DNA of 64,000 bases. Source: Porticoccus sp963974675 (lineage in GTDB: Bacteria > Pseudomonadota > Gammaproteobacteria > Pseudomonadales > Porticoccaceae). The notes under the pieces are model-generated. The model was not told the origin of the DNA and did not search any database. It saw only the letters and a list, made by a program, of their open reading frames with translations. A program made the position numbers and the translations under genes. The stretch is taken from the NCBI GenBank assembly GCA_963974675.1, contig CAXBDQ010000012.1:17658-81657 (forward strand), written 5' to 3'. This document shows, one piece after another, positions 45,691 to 54,446 of this stretch. The stretch's first letter is position 1. Every line of letters begins with the position of its first letter.

Positions 45691-48576
45691 ATGGAAAACA
45701 TCTCGATTCGCGGTGCAAGAACCCATAATTTGAAGTCGGTAGACCTTGATCTGCCCCGTGATAAGCTCATTGTAGTGACAGGTTTATCAGGATCGGGGAA
45801 ATCATCGCTGGCCTTCGACACCCTCTATGCCGAGGGGCAACGCCGCTATGTCGAATCGCTCTCAGCCTATGCCCGTCAGTTCCTTTCTATGATGGAAAAA
45901 CCGGATGTAGATCATATTGAGGGGCTGTCTCCCGCCATTTCCATTGAGCAAAAATCTACCTCCCACAACCCACGGTCTACGGTGGGAACCATTACTGAAA
46001 TTCACGATTACCTGCGCCTTTTATATGCACGTGTTGGTGAACCTCGCTGCCCTGATCACAACGAACCCTTAAAGGCACAAACCATTAGTCAAATGGTCGA
46101 CCAAGTATTGGCGTTACCCGAAGACTCTAAGTTGATGCTGCTGGCACCTGTAATACGGGGTAGAAAAGGTGAACATGCCCATATTTTTCAAAGCCTTCGG
46201 GCACAGGGGTTTATCCGGGTCCGAGTTGATGGCTTGGTGGTGGATCTTGATGATGTACCTGAACTGGAAAAGAACAAAAAACACAATATTGAAGTGGTGG
46301 TCGACCGCTTTAAGGTGAAACCCGACTTACAACTTAGGCTATCCGAATCCTTTGAAGCGACTCTGAATCTTTCCGAAGGACTCGCCATTGTGACAAGTAT
46401 GGATGGCTCGCCAATTCATTCTTCATTTACTACAGCATCAGCTATTACCGCATGTGACTCATCAACAAACAACAGCACATCAGAAATGCTGTTCTCTGCT
46501 CGATTTGCCTGCCCGGTATGTAACTACAGTATTGATGAACTTGAGCCCAGGATGTTCTCTTTTAACAATCCCGCAGGAGCCTGCCCCGGTTGCGATGGCT
46601 TGGGCGTTAAGCAATTTTTTGATATTGACAGAGTCGTTCAATATCCGGAGTGCTCCATTTCTGAAGGTGCTATTCGCAGCTGGGATAGAAAAAATCTTTT
46701 TTACTTCAATATGTTGACGTCTATAGCAGACCATTATGGGTTTAATATTGACCACCCCTTTCAAGACTTAGCCCCGCAACACCAGCAAGTGGTTCTATTT
46801 GGCAGCGGCCAAGAGGTGATTGATTTTAATTATGTGAATGACAAAGGCACCGTGTTCAAACGCTCCCATCAATTTGAGGGGATTGTACCCAACATGGAGC
46901 GACGCTTCCGCGAGACTGAATCTCAAGGTGTACGAGAAGATCTCACTAAATACATGAATACCCAGCACTGCCCGGAATGCGGTGGTGCCCGATTGAGAAA
47001 ATCCGCACGGCATGTGTTTATTGATGAAAAACCCCTACCCGAAGTGGGTAATATTCCCGTGGGAGAACTGGCGGACTACTACGAAAACCTTCATTTAGAT
47101 GGAAGTAGAGGAGAAATTGCCGAAAAAGTCCTTAAGGAAATCCGAGACCGACTTCGCTTCTTGGTGGATGTCGGCCTTAACTACCTCAATCTAAACCGCA
47201 GTGCCGACACCCTCTCCGGTGGTGAAGCGCAGCGTATTCGTCTGGCCAGTCAGATTGGTGCTGGACTTGTGGGGGTTATGTACATACTCGATGAACCTTC
47301 AATTGGACTGCATCAGCGAGATAATGCACGGCTATTGGCCACCCTCACCCGCCTAAGAGATCTTGGTAATACGGTGATTGTGGTTGAGCATGATGAAGAC
47401 GCCATTCGCGAAGCAGATTACATTGTCGACATCGGCCCCGGCGCAGGAGTGCATGGAGGGGAAATTATCGCCCAAGGTTCCTATCAGGATATTCTCAATG
47501 AACCACGCTCCCTGACTGGCGATTACCTCTCTGGCCGAAAATCCATTGTTATCCCTAAAAACCGCACCCCAGCCACCAGTAAAAAATTGCTGCTCAATGG
47601 CGCCAGTGGTAATAATTTACAACAGGTCGATTTAGAACTTTCAGTGGGGTTGCTTACCTGTATTACGGGTGTTTCAGGCTCAGGTAAATCTACCCTCATC
47701 AATGAAACCTTATATCCCATTGCCGCGACAGAATTAAATAAGGCGACAACCCTTAATCCTGCCGCCTATGAATCTATATCTGGCATGGAGCATTTTGATA
47801 AATGCGTGGATATTGATCAGAGTCCTATCGGCCGAACCCCACGCTCTAACCCTGCAACCTATACAGGTATCTTTACCCCCATCCGTGAATTATTTGCCGG
47901 CACACAGGAATCTCGGTCACGCGGTTATAAACCCGGACGCTTCAGTTTTAATGTTAAAGGTGGGCGCTGTGAAGCCTGCCAGGGCGATGGTGTCACCAAA
48001 GTAGAAATGCACTTCCTACCCGATGTCTATGTGCCCTGTGATGTATGTAAAAGCAAACGCTATAACCGAGAAACTCTGGAGGTTCGTTACAAGGGCAAAA
48101 GCATCCACGAAGTACTGGAATTAACAGTGGAAGATGCTAGAGAATTTTTTGACGCAGTACCCACTATCTCAAGAAAACTACAAACCCTAATGGATGTGGG
48201 TCTCTCTTATATCAAACTGGGGCAAGCAGCCACGACCCTATCTGGAGGCGAAGCCCAAAGGGTTAAACTCTCACGAGAGCTATCTAAACGTGATACAGGT
48301 AATACTCTTTACATATTGGACGAACCCACCACCGGTTTACACTTTCACGATATTCAACAACTGCTCACCGTGTTACACCACCTGCGTGACCACGGCAATA
48401 CCGTTGTCGTCATTGAGCACAACCTGGATGTCATAAAAACTGCTGACTGGATTGTGGACCTGGGCCCGGAAGGAGGCTCCGGGGGCGGAGAAATCATTGC
48501 CACCGGCACACCAGAGGATGTCGCAAAAATTACCCACTCCCATACTGGGTACTTTTTAAATAAATTGTTGAAATAA
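45691..48576 (+). CDS. uvrA: Excinuclease ABC subunit A
   Basis: DNA damage-recognition ATPase of nucleotide excision repair. The 961-residue protein has two ABC modules: Walker A GLSGSGKSS (from residue 31) and GVSGSGKST, two LSGGEAQR signatures, and zinc fingers at CPVCNYS...CPGCDG and CEACQGDG...CDVCKSKR. Length is standard (~940). The 220-base upstream gap from the polysaccharide locus shows no clear LexA palindrome, although uvrA is SOS-controlled in many gammaproteobacteria. Confidence 0.97.
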   Translation: MENISIRGARTHNLKSVDLDLPRDKLIVVTGLSGSGKSSLAFDTLYAEGQRRYVESLSAYARQFLSMMEKPDVDHIEGLSPAISIEQKSTSHNPRSTVGTITEIHDYLRLLYARVGEPRCPDHNEPLKAQTISQMVDQVLALPEDSKLMLLAPVIRGRKGEHAHIFQSLRAQGFIRVRVDGLVVDLDDVPELEKNKKHNIEVVVDRFKVKPDLQLRLSESFEATLNLSEGLAIVTSMDGSPIHSSFTTASAITACDSSTNNSTSEMLFSARFACPVCNYSIDELEPRMFSFNNPAGACPGCDGLGVKQFFDIDRVVQYPECSISEGAIRSWDRKNLFYFNMLTSIADHYGFNIDHPFQDLAPQHQQVVLFGSGQEVIDFNYVNDKGTVFKRSHQFEGIVPNMERRFRETESQGVREDLTKYMNTQHCPECGGARLRKSARHVFIDEKPLPEVGNIPVGELADYYENLHLDGSRGEIAEKVLKEIRDRLRFLVDVGLNYLNLNRSADTLSGGEAQRIRLASQIGAGLVGVMYILDEPSIGLHQRDNARLLATLTRLRDLGNTVIVVEHDEDAIREADYIVDIGPGAGVHGGEIIAQGSYQDILNEPRSLTGDYLSGRKSIVIPKNRTPATSKKLLLNGASGNNLQQVDLELSVGLLTCITGVSGSGKSTLINETLYPIAATELNKATTLNPAAYESISGMEHFDKCVDIDQSPIGRTPRSNPATYTGIFTPIRELFAGTQESRSRGYKPGRFSFNVKGGRCEACQGDGVTKVEMHFLPDVYVPCDVCKSKRYNRETLEVRYKGKSIHEVLELTVEDAREFFDAVPTISRKLQTLMDVGLSYIKLGQAATTLSGGEAQRVKLSRELSKRDTGNTLYILDEPTTGLHFHDIQQLLTVLHHLRDHGNTVVVIEHNLDVIKTADWIVDLGPEGGSGGGEIIATGTPEDVAKITHSHTGYFLNKLLK

Positions 48577-48957
48577 TATATTTAAAAGTCAGCAGTTAAA
48601 GGTATTCGTCTAAAAACTTGATTAAAAACAAGGGCACCTACTCTCTGAATCCTATTTACGAGTCAGAGAGTAGCAATGAAAATATTTTGTTTGGTATCAC
48701 CCCTATCGCAATCACCAACATCTGTATCACATCATTACTAGAAACGATCAAAGAAGAAAAAACTCCGCAGGCTTTCTAATAGAGAGTAGCCGGTCTTTAA
48801 TCAACAATCTCAAACACGCTCAACAGACCCACGATTTTTTCAATTAATTCGCTATTGCCATTTTATCAAACACTGTTAATATACTGTACATAAACACATA
48901 CTGTTTAAAAAAACATACAACTGTCACTACATTTAAGAAACAGGCGGGAGAAGAAAC
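48577..48957. other. Gene-poor stretch after uvrA with a hairpin and a possible LexA-like/promoter element
   Basis: This 381-base stretch has no convincing long gene. It holds a perfect 11-base inverted repeat (CTACTCTCTGA at 48638-48648 and TCAGAGAGTAG at 48663-48673), possibly the uvrA terminator though it lacks a T run. Further on, TTGCCA (48855-48860) and TATACT (48880-48885) with a 19-base spacer could be a promoter for the small ORF at 48958. TACTGTACATAAACACATAC (48882-48901) overlaps that -10 and resembles a LexA site with one imperfect half. Confidence 0.5.
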
Positions 48958-49134
48958 ATGTTGAGTACATTGGTATCCAAATTCATTGACATATTGCGTT
49001 CACGTATTCGATTTGCTCGTTATCAACAAACCCTCAACCCCTTTCAACACAACCCACATCCCGTGACACTCGGCCCGGAACAACTCAGCCGATTCTTTAC
49101 CTATGTCGCAAACAATGAACGTGTTCGCACCTGA
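48958..49134 (+). CDS. Small 58-residue protein, unknown function
   Basis: An ORF too short for usual gene calling. It starts with ATG at 48958, 6-11 bases after a GGCGGGAG ribosome-binding region. The protein has an amphipathic, basic N-terminal half (MLSTLVSKFIDILRSRIRF) and a second half with the run LGPEQLSRFFTYVANN. The N-terminus could lie along a membrane. Upstream is a possible promoter overlapping a LexA-like sequence, so SOS control is conceivable. I do not recognise a family. It could also be a chance ORF. Confidence 0.45.
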   Translation: MLSTLVSKFIDILRSRIRFARYQQTLNPFQHNPHPVTLGPEQLSRFFTYVANNERVRT

Positions 49135-49238
49135 GTTAAAGTTGAGTCAGCTTATACTTCTAACTGTCACCAACCACGCAAAAAGCCTAACCACAAACCA
49201 CCTCCTCAGAAAAGTTGGGTGACCTATCCCCTACCCAT

Positions 49239-49310
49239 AGACATTTATCAGGTCTATCTCCAATTGAAACCTTAAGACTTTTATCAGGTCTATCTCCAAC
49301 TGAAACCTTA
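49239..49310 (+). repeat. 36-bp tandem duplication
   Basis: Two head-to-tail copies at 49239-49274 and 49275-49310 differ at only two positions. Each copy begins AGAC, contains ATCAGGTCTATCTCCAA and ends GAAACCTTA. It is intergenic, about 100 bases before the lipoprotein gene. With only two copies and no spacers this is not a CRISPR array. Confidence 0.92.
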
Positions 49311-49406
49311 AAAAGGTCCATTAATCACAACATCGTTGTACTCCGCCCAATACACCTATAACCTGATATTTATAAGAGCACAAAAAATTCACAATGGAAT
49401 CCACCT

Positions 49407-50018
49407 ATGAAGTATGTAGTCATTACCCTATTACTGGTTTTATCCGGATGTGCCACTCAACATAATCAACAACAAGCTCCTACAGTAAAAGAAATACCAA
49501 AAGTACAAGAAGTACAAGAAGTACAAGAAGTACAAGAAGTACAAGAAGTACAAGAAGTACAAAAACAGGTTGTGTTAACCAAGGCAGAAGCACCACGAGA
49601 TGAAAGTGCCAAAAAGCCTCCTCAACCCAAAATTGAGAAGCCTATCGCCAACACGGACAAACCAACACCACCGATAACCTTTGAAAATTTGAAAGGAAAT
49701 TACTCCTGTATATTGGAATATGCCTATAAAGTCTCAACAGCATCGTCCGTCAAAACGAATGGAGGGATATTGCGAATGACCATTAATGAGCAGGACGCGG
49801 TCATTCAAAGCACAGGCGCGGCTGTAACATTAAAACTACATTCAAAGTCGGGACGTGGCATTACTGCCACCAACGACACTACAGTTTTCACATATAATCG
49901 AAATTCTCATGGTTTCACTCTCGACACAGGTATTGGGCGTTCGGGTTTTAATCTTGCAGGAGGGGGGCATACCGGCAATCAGATGAAGATGTTTGGATCA
50001 TGCTCCAAACAAGGATGA
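49407..50018 (+). CDS. Lipoprotein with VQE tandem repeat, unknown function
   Basis: A 203-residue predicted lipoprotein. The signal peptide ends in the lipobox LSGC with Cys15, and Ala follows at +2, which favours the outer membrane. Residues 31-49 consist of six VQE tripeptides and a VQK, produced by a 9-base tandem repeat. A Lys/Pro-rich linker follows (to about 90), then a C-terminal domain (NYSCILEYAYKV ... FGSCSKQG) with two Cys that may form a disulfide. I do not recognise the domain. The linker resembles an extended tether such as those that reach across the periplasm. Confidence 0.8.
   Translation: MKYVVITLLLVLSGCATQHNQQQAPTVKEIPKVQEVQEVQEVQEVQEVQEVQKQVVLTKAEAPRDESAKKPPQPKIEKPIANTDKPTPPITFENLKGNYSCILEYAYKVSTASSVKTNGGILRMTINEQDAVIQSTGAAVTLKLHSKSGRGITATNDTTVFTYNRNSHGFTLDTGIGRSGFNLAGGGHTGNQMKMFGSCSKQG
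49503..49565 (+). repeat. 9-bp tandem repeat in the lipoprotein gene
   Basis: Six identical GTACAAGAA units followed by one variant (GTACAAAAA). It encodes (VQE)6-VQK. Unit length is a multiple of three, so copy change keeps the frame and varies tether length. Confidence 0.95.
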
Positions 50019-50088
50019 ATGACTCGGTTACGCAATCGATCTAAAAGTGCCTGGGGTTGTATGCCCCGATACGAATTAATTATGGGAT

Positions 50089-50135
50089 GGAGGGCAACCC
50101 AGCAGGCTAAAGACTTAATCTAGCCTAAGCCCTCC
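50089..50135 (+). other. Nested inverted repeats upstream of cca
   Basis: The outer arms GGAGGGC (50089-50095) and GCCCTCC (50129-50135) enclose inner arms AGGCTA (50104-50109) and TAGCCT (50121-50126) with an 11-base loop. The 241-base gap between the lipoprotein gene and cca also holds GGGG...CCCC (around 50054-50067). This may be a small structured RNA or the leader of cca; no known RNA family is recognised. Confidence 0.4.
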
Positions 50136-50259
50136 CCCTCGGCTCTTCAAAGCTGGATACAGTGCGCTGCCTGGCCCATAAAATCTTTCATCTAAACGAT
50201 GTCTGCCCTAACAGGTACTGTTAACATACACATTCGGTGGAAATAATTCATGAAACCAT

Positions 50260-51486
50260 ATGAAACAATATTTAGTTGGTGGCGCTGTACGCGATAAATT
50301 ACTCAACTATCCGTTTATAGAGCGGGATTGGGTGGTGGTTGGCGCTACCCCCGAAGAGTTACTAAACCAAGGCTTTCAGCAAGTTGGCAGTGACTTCCCT
50401 GTCTTTCTTCACCCGGAAACCAAAGAAGAATACGCCTTGGCACGAACCGAACGAAAATCTGGTACGGGCTATAAAGGCTTTCAAGTTTTTTCCGACACCA
50501 GCGTTACATTGGAAGAGGATTTATCGAGGCGTGACCTCACCATCAATGCCATGGCAGAAGATATTAATGGCCAGATCATAGACCCCTATCACGGTCAAAA
50601 AGATCTCTCAAATAAAATTCTTCGTCATGTTTCCAATGCCTTTGTGGAAGATCCCTTACGTGTTCTCCGCGTGGCACGATTTGCTGCCCGCTACCACCAT
50701 CTGGGATTTACAATTGCCGAGGAAACTCTCGCCCTGATGACTGATATTGTCGCCAGCGGGGAATTACAACACCTCACCGCAGAGCGTGTCTGGGTAGAAA
50801 CGGAAAAAGCTCTTTCAGAACGGTCACCCCGCACCTATATAGAAGTTTTACGTCAATGTAATGCTCTCAGCGTGCTATTCCCCGAGATAGACCGCCTATT
50901 TGGCGTCGCTCAGCGCGCCGATTATCATCCCGAAATAGACACCGGTCTTCATGTTTTGATGTCGTTAGATCAAGCGACGGTACTTGACGAAGACACGGCT
51001 ACCCGTTTTGCCGTACTCGTCCATGACTTGGGCAAAGGCACTACCCCAGAAAATATTTTGCCTAAACATAGTGGTCACGAAGAAAGGGGCGTTCAGTTGG
51101 TCAATAATCTCTGTGATCGATTAAAAGCGCCCAATCGTTATCGTGAACTGGCCGTGGCTGTAACGCGTTATCACCTGTTATGTCACAAAGCACCTCATCT
51201 GAGACCCTCGACCATTCTCAAAGTGCTCAAAGGTATTGGCGCACTGAGACAACCCGAAAAACTGGCACAATTTGTTCGTTGTTGCGAGTCTGATGCCAAA
51301 GGTCGCCTGGGGTTCGAAAATAAGCCTTACGAATCAGGCGCGTGGCTAACAAAAGCTTTTGAAGCCATTCAAACCATCGACAATAAGGAATTTATTCAGC
51401 AGGGTCTCAGCGGTCAACAATTGGGCGAAGCGATCGATAGACGACGCCAACAGCTTATTGCTGAATTGAAAGAGCAACAACATTGA
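50260..51486 (+). CDS. cca: CCA-adding tRNA nucleotidyltransferase (with HD domain)
   Basis: Adds or repairs the 3' CCA of tRNA. The 408-residue class II enzyme has GGAVRD at residues 7-12, the catalytic acidic pair in ERDWVVVGATPEE, the RRDLTINAMA segment and a C-terminal HD phosphohydrolase domain (VLVHDLGKGTTP, HSGHEERG), which is the long gammaproteobacterial form (E. coli 412 residues). Its end overlaps the SDR gene by four bases. The ATG at 50260 has only a weak ribosome site; an out-of-frame ATG lies ten bases upstream. Confidence 0.96.
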   Translation: MKQYLVGGAVRDKLLNYPFIERDWVVVGATPEELLNQGFQQVGSDFPVFLHPETKEEYALARTERKSGTGYKGFQVFSDTSVTLEEDLSRRDLTINAMAEDINGQIIDPYHGQKDLSNKILRHVSNAFVEDPLRVLRVARFAARYHHLGFTIAEETLALMTDIVASGELQHLTAERVWVETEKALSERSPRTYIEVLRQCNALSVLFPEIDRLFGVAQRADYHPEIDTGLHVLMSLDQATVLDEDTATRFAVLVHDLGKGTTPENILPKHSGHEERGVQLVNNLCDRLKAPNRYRELAVAVTRYHLLCHKAPHLRPSTILKVLKGIGALRQPEKLAQFVRCCESDAKGRLGFENKPYESGAWLTKAFEAIQTIDNKEFIQQGLSGQQLGEAIDRRRQQLIAELKEQQH

Positions 51487-52238
51487 GCCTTGTAACCACT
51501 CACAAAAATCCTGTTGTGCTGATCACAGGCGCTGCTCGCCGTATTGGCGCTGAAATCTCCCGTACCTTTCACAAAAATGGTTTTGATGTCGCACTCCACT
51601 ACAATAAATCCATCCAGGATGTTGAAGCGCTCTCCCATGAGTTAAATACTCTTCGGGAAAATTCTGCCTCAATCTATCAAGCACAACTAACAAATATTTC
51701 TGCCATTAACGCTCTGGTGGAGGATGTAATGAGCTGGAAAGGCAAGCTGAATGTACTCATCAACAACGCTTCAAGTTTTTACCCCACCCCATTGGACCAG
51801 GCCAATGAAGAGCAATGGGATGAGCTCATGGGCAGTAATCTCAAAGGCCCCTACTTTCTCTGTCAGGCCGCGGCGCCTAAACTACAAGAAAGCGGTGGAA
51901 GTATTATTACCATTGCCGACATCTATGCCAGAAACCCTTTAAAAGGCTATAGCATCTACTGCATAGCCAAAGCAGGAAATGCCATGCTCACCAAATCGCT
52001 GGCTAAAGAACTAGCGCCAAACGTGAGAGTAAACGGTATTGCACCGGGTGTTATTTTATGGCCCAACACTGACGACCAAATGAGTGAAACTACAAAACAA
52101 ACCGTGATAGATAACGTGCCCCTTAAACGCACGGGAAGCCCTGAAGATATAGCACAAACAGCCCTTTTCCTTGCAACCTCCGCCAGCTATATGACAGGCC
52201 AGGTTATTGCCGTAGACGGAGGCAGCTCCCTCACCTAA
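51483..52238 (+). CDS. Pteridine reductase-like SDR (FolM/PTR1 type)
   Basis: A 251-residue classical short-chain dehydrogenase. The glycine motif is TGAARRIG; the Arg in TGxxxRxG is typical of pteridine reductases and suggests NADPH use. NNASSFYPTPL, the catalytic YCIAK and a C-terminal VDGGSSLT follow. The likely role is reduction of dihydromonapterin or dihydrofolate; folate genes folK and folB are 3 kb away. It begins at TTG 51483, overlapping the cca stop (TTGA); no better start exists before the glycine motif. Confidence 0.85.
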   Translation: MSLVTTHKNPVVLITGAARRIGAEISRTFHKNGFDVALHYNKSIQDVEALSHELNTLRENSASIYQAQLTNISAINALVEDVMSWKGKLNVLINNASSFYPTPLDQANEEQWDELMGSNLKGPYFLCQAAAPKLQESGGSIITIADIYARNPLKGYSIYCIAKAGNAMLTKSLAKELAPNVRVNGIAPGVILWPNTDDQMSETTKQTVIDNVPLKRTGSPEDIAQTALFLATSASYMTGQVIAVDGGSSLT

Positions 52239-52283
52239 TCAATTGATACCGGTCAATAACTCAACAATTTTTTCTCTCAAACA

Positions 52284-52312
52284 CTTGAAATCCTCCACGT
52301 CAAATCCCATGT
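52284..52312 (+). promoter_or_regulatory. Sigma-32 (RpoH) heat-shock promoter of hsp20
   Basis: A -35 CTTGAAA and -10 CCCATGT are separated by 15 bases, matching the sigma-32 consensus (CTTGAAA, N11-16, CCCATnT) at every defined position. It lies 84 bases upstream of the hsp20 ATG with no gene between. Confidence 0.85.
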
Positions 52313-52395
52313 AATTAGTGCAGATTATTGAGCACATGGGTGTTCATGTATTTATCTGAAACAACTTAAAAACTCTCATTTTACGGAGGTGTAAC

Positions 52396-52824
52396 ATGAC
52401 CTTAATACCCAGAGGAAACTTCTTTGATGTGGACCGTTTTGTTGATGATTTTTTGTCACCTTCTCGCACTCAAATGAACGCTAAAGGCTCATTCTTTGCG
52501 CCCCATGTAGATATTGTGGAACGTGACGGCCATTATGAAATAACCGCAGAAATGCCTGGCATGAAAAAAGAGGATATCAAGATCACTCTGGAAAATGGCG
52601 TACTTCGCCTTGAAGCAGAAAGTCATATGGAAGATAAAGAAGAAAAAGAGGGCAAGATCATTCGCCAAGAACGTCGCTACGGCAAGTACGTTCGTAGTTT
52701 TGACTTGGGTGGAAATATCCACGAAGAGGATATTAAAGCTTCGTTCGAGGATGGTGTATTAAAACTGACGGCACCAAAAGTTGCCGAGAAAACACCTCAA
52801 CAACGGCAAATTGATATTCAATAA
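52396..52824 (+). CDS. Small heat-shock protein Hsp20
   Basis: A 142-residue alpha-crystallin-domain holdase chaperone that keeps unfolding proteins soluble. The domain spans about residues 38-135, with VDIVERDGHYEITAEMPGMK, ENGVLRLEAE, RYGKYVRSFDLG and the GVLKLTAPK end. A C-terminal IxI-type tail (RQIDIQ) follows. The ATG has a very strong ribosome site (GGAGGT). A sigma-32 promoter lies upstream and a hairpin terminator downstream, so this is an independent heat-shock unit. Confidence 0.95.
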   Translation: MTLIPRGNFFDVDRFVDDFLSPSRTQMNAKGSFFAPHVDIVERDGHYEITAEMPGMKKEDIKITLENGVLRLEAESHMEDKEEKEGKIIRQERRYGKYVRSFDLGGNIHEEDIKASFEDGVLKLTAPKVAEKTPQQRQIDIQ

Positions 52825-52862
52825 CCAATCCCTCAAATAGGCAGAAAATTTACTGTCAAACC

Positions 52863-52895
52863 AACCGGGCTTGATCTAAGCCCGGTTAATTTTTT
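52863..52895 (+). terminator. Rho-independent terminator of hsp20
   Basis: Arms AACCGGGCTT and AAGCCCGGTT, five-base loop, then AA and a run of six T. It lies 39 bases past the hsp20 stop. Confidence 0.9.
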
Positions 52896-52944
52896 CATAA
52901 CGACTATCATAGTTACCATAGCCTTTTTATTTCAGGATAACGTT

Positions 52945-53265
52945 ATGACACCAGAACTCTCTCGAATTAAGAAAACACTGGAAGAGCACAAAGACGTTCT
53001 ATTGCAGCGACTATCGCGTGTAAAGCAAGGGATGACACAGGAGCACTCTGCCGACTGGTCTGAACAGGCGCAGGAGCGCCAAAATGATGAAGTGCTTGAG
53101 GCTATCGGCAATGAATCTCAGCACGAACTCAAAGAAATCAATATTGCACTAGAACGGATAAAATCCGGAGACTATGCCAACTGCACAACCTGTGGGAAAG
53201 AGATTTCCCTGAAGCGACTAGAGGCCATCCCCTATACCCACCTCTGTATCCATTGCGCTGAATAA
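52945..53265 (+). CDS. TraR/DksA-family zinc-finger protein
   Basis: A 106-residue protein with an N-terminal coiled coil (about 1-75) and a C-terminal four-Cys zinc finger (CTTCGKEISLKRLEAIPYTH then CIHC). This is the DksA/TraR layout, but it is shorter than DksA (~150) and lacks the DxxDxA coiled-coil tip sequence as such; SADWSEQAQ lies near that position. It may bind in the RNA polymerase secondary channel or be a YbiI/YocK-like relative. It lies 50 bases after the hsp20 terminator on the same strand and converges with the next gene. Confidence 0.87.
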   Translation: MTPELSRIKKTLEEHKDVLLQRLSRVKQGMTQEHSADWSEQAQERQNDEVLEAIGNESQHELKEINIALERIKSGDYANCTTCGKEISLKRLEAIPYTHLCIHCAE

Positions 53266-53282
53266 CTGAGACCCCAACAACA

Positions 53283-54443
53283 TTAACGCTTTCGCAAACA
53301 GGCAGGGGTCACTTCAGATAAATATCGACACCCCATCAGCTTCATATCCAACACTATCTCACTACGCAATAAATCCAATGCCCTTGCCACCCCAGGTTGG
53401 CCACCGGCGGCCAGTCCATACAAATAAGGCCGGCCAATCATGCATGCCGTAGCACCCAACGCCATCGCTTTCAGCACATGGGTTCCGCGACGAATGCCCC
53501 CATCAAGAATAATTTCAATCTGCCCGCCCACCGCGTCAACAATCTCTGGCAATACATCAAAAGGGGCGGGAGAACTGTCCAGCTGGCGGCCACCGTGATT
53601 CGAAATAATAATGGCTGACGCCCCTATTTCTACCGCCTTTTTAGCGTCGTCAACGGACATAATCCCCTTCAATGCAAAGGGCCCACCCCATTCGGACATT
53701 AGCCACTCAGCATCTTTCCAACTCACGGTAGGATCGAACTGATTAGCCACATACTTCAACAAGTTTGATGTCTCTCCCGTGCCCTCACTAATTTTGTGCT
53801 CAACGTTGGCCAGCACGATAGGATCGCTCGTCAAATACCGGTACATCCAAGCCGGATGAATCAATACATCCAGCATACTTTTAAGGGTTAATTTTGGCGG
53901 TAAGGTCATACCGGTTCGCAAATCACGCTCCCGGTTACCATGGGCAGGCAAATCAACGGTTAGACAAAGCGCATCAAAACCTGATGTTTTCGCTCGCTGA
54001 ACAAATTCCCGGCTTAGCTCCCGGTCCTTGTGTACATATACCTGAAACATCTTGGGGCCATTTGTTTCAGCGCCAACAGCTTCAATACTGGTGGTTGCCA
54101 GCGTAGATAGTGAATAAAACGTACCACTTAATGCAGCCTCTCTGGCCACTGCTTTTTCACCCTGATAGTGAAACATTCGGGTCATACCCGTGGGCGCACA
54201 AAGAACCGGCCAATCAATTTTTTGACCCAAGACTGTTGTCGATAAGTCGATAGTAGACACATCCACCAGTGCGCGCTGAAGAAGGTCATATTGATCAAAT
54301 GCCGAGGTATTACCCCGCAAGGTTCGCTCATCATCTGAGCCACCATCAATATAGGCAAACAATGATTCCGGCAAACGACGTTTAGCTGCTTTACGGAGGT
54401 CATTCACATTAAAACAACGAGACAACCGTCGAGACATGATCAT
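53283..54443 (-). CDS. FMN-dependent alpha-hydroxy acid dehydrogenase (LldD-like)
   Basis: A 386-residue flavoenzyme oxidising an L-2-hydroxy acid such as lactate. The FMN site appears as LCAPTGMTRMFHYQGE, the segment DLPAHGNRERDLRTG precedes, and the active-site His is in ISNHGGRQLD. DGGIRRGTHVLKAMALGA binds FMN phosphate. The layout fits L-lactate/mandelate/glycolate oxidases; the substrate cannot be fixed. Two starts are possible (ATG 54443 or 54437). It begins 3 bases after the folK stop on the same strand, so it may be co-transcribed with folBK. Confidence 0.9.
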   Translation of the reverse strand: MIMSRRLSRCFNVNDLRKAAKRRLPESLFAYIDGGSDDERTLRGNTSAFDQYDLLQRALVDVSTIDLSTTVLGQKIDWPVLCAPTGMTRMFHYQGEKAVAREAALSGTFYSLSTLATTSIEAVGAETNGPKMFQVYVHKDRELSREFVQRAKTSGFDALCLTVDLPAHGNRERDLRTGMTLPPKLTLKSMLDVLIHPAWMYRYLTSDPIVLANVEHKISEGTGETSNLLKYVANQFDPTVSWKDAEWLMSEWGGPFALKGIMSVDDAKKAVEIGASAIIISNHGGRQLDSSPAPFDVLPEIVDAVGGQIEIILDGGIRRGTHVLKAMALGATACMIGRPYLYGLAAGGQPGVARALDLLRSEIVLDMKLMGCRYLSEVTPACLRKR

Positions 54444-54446
54444 TGT

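Noticed and set aside
49239..49310. CRISPR-like 36-bp repeat
   Set aside because: Only two directly adjacent copies, no spacers and no cas genes nearby.
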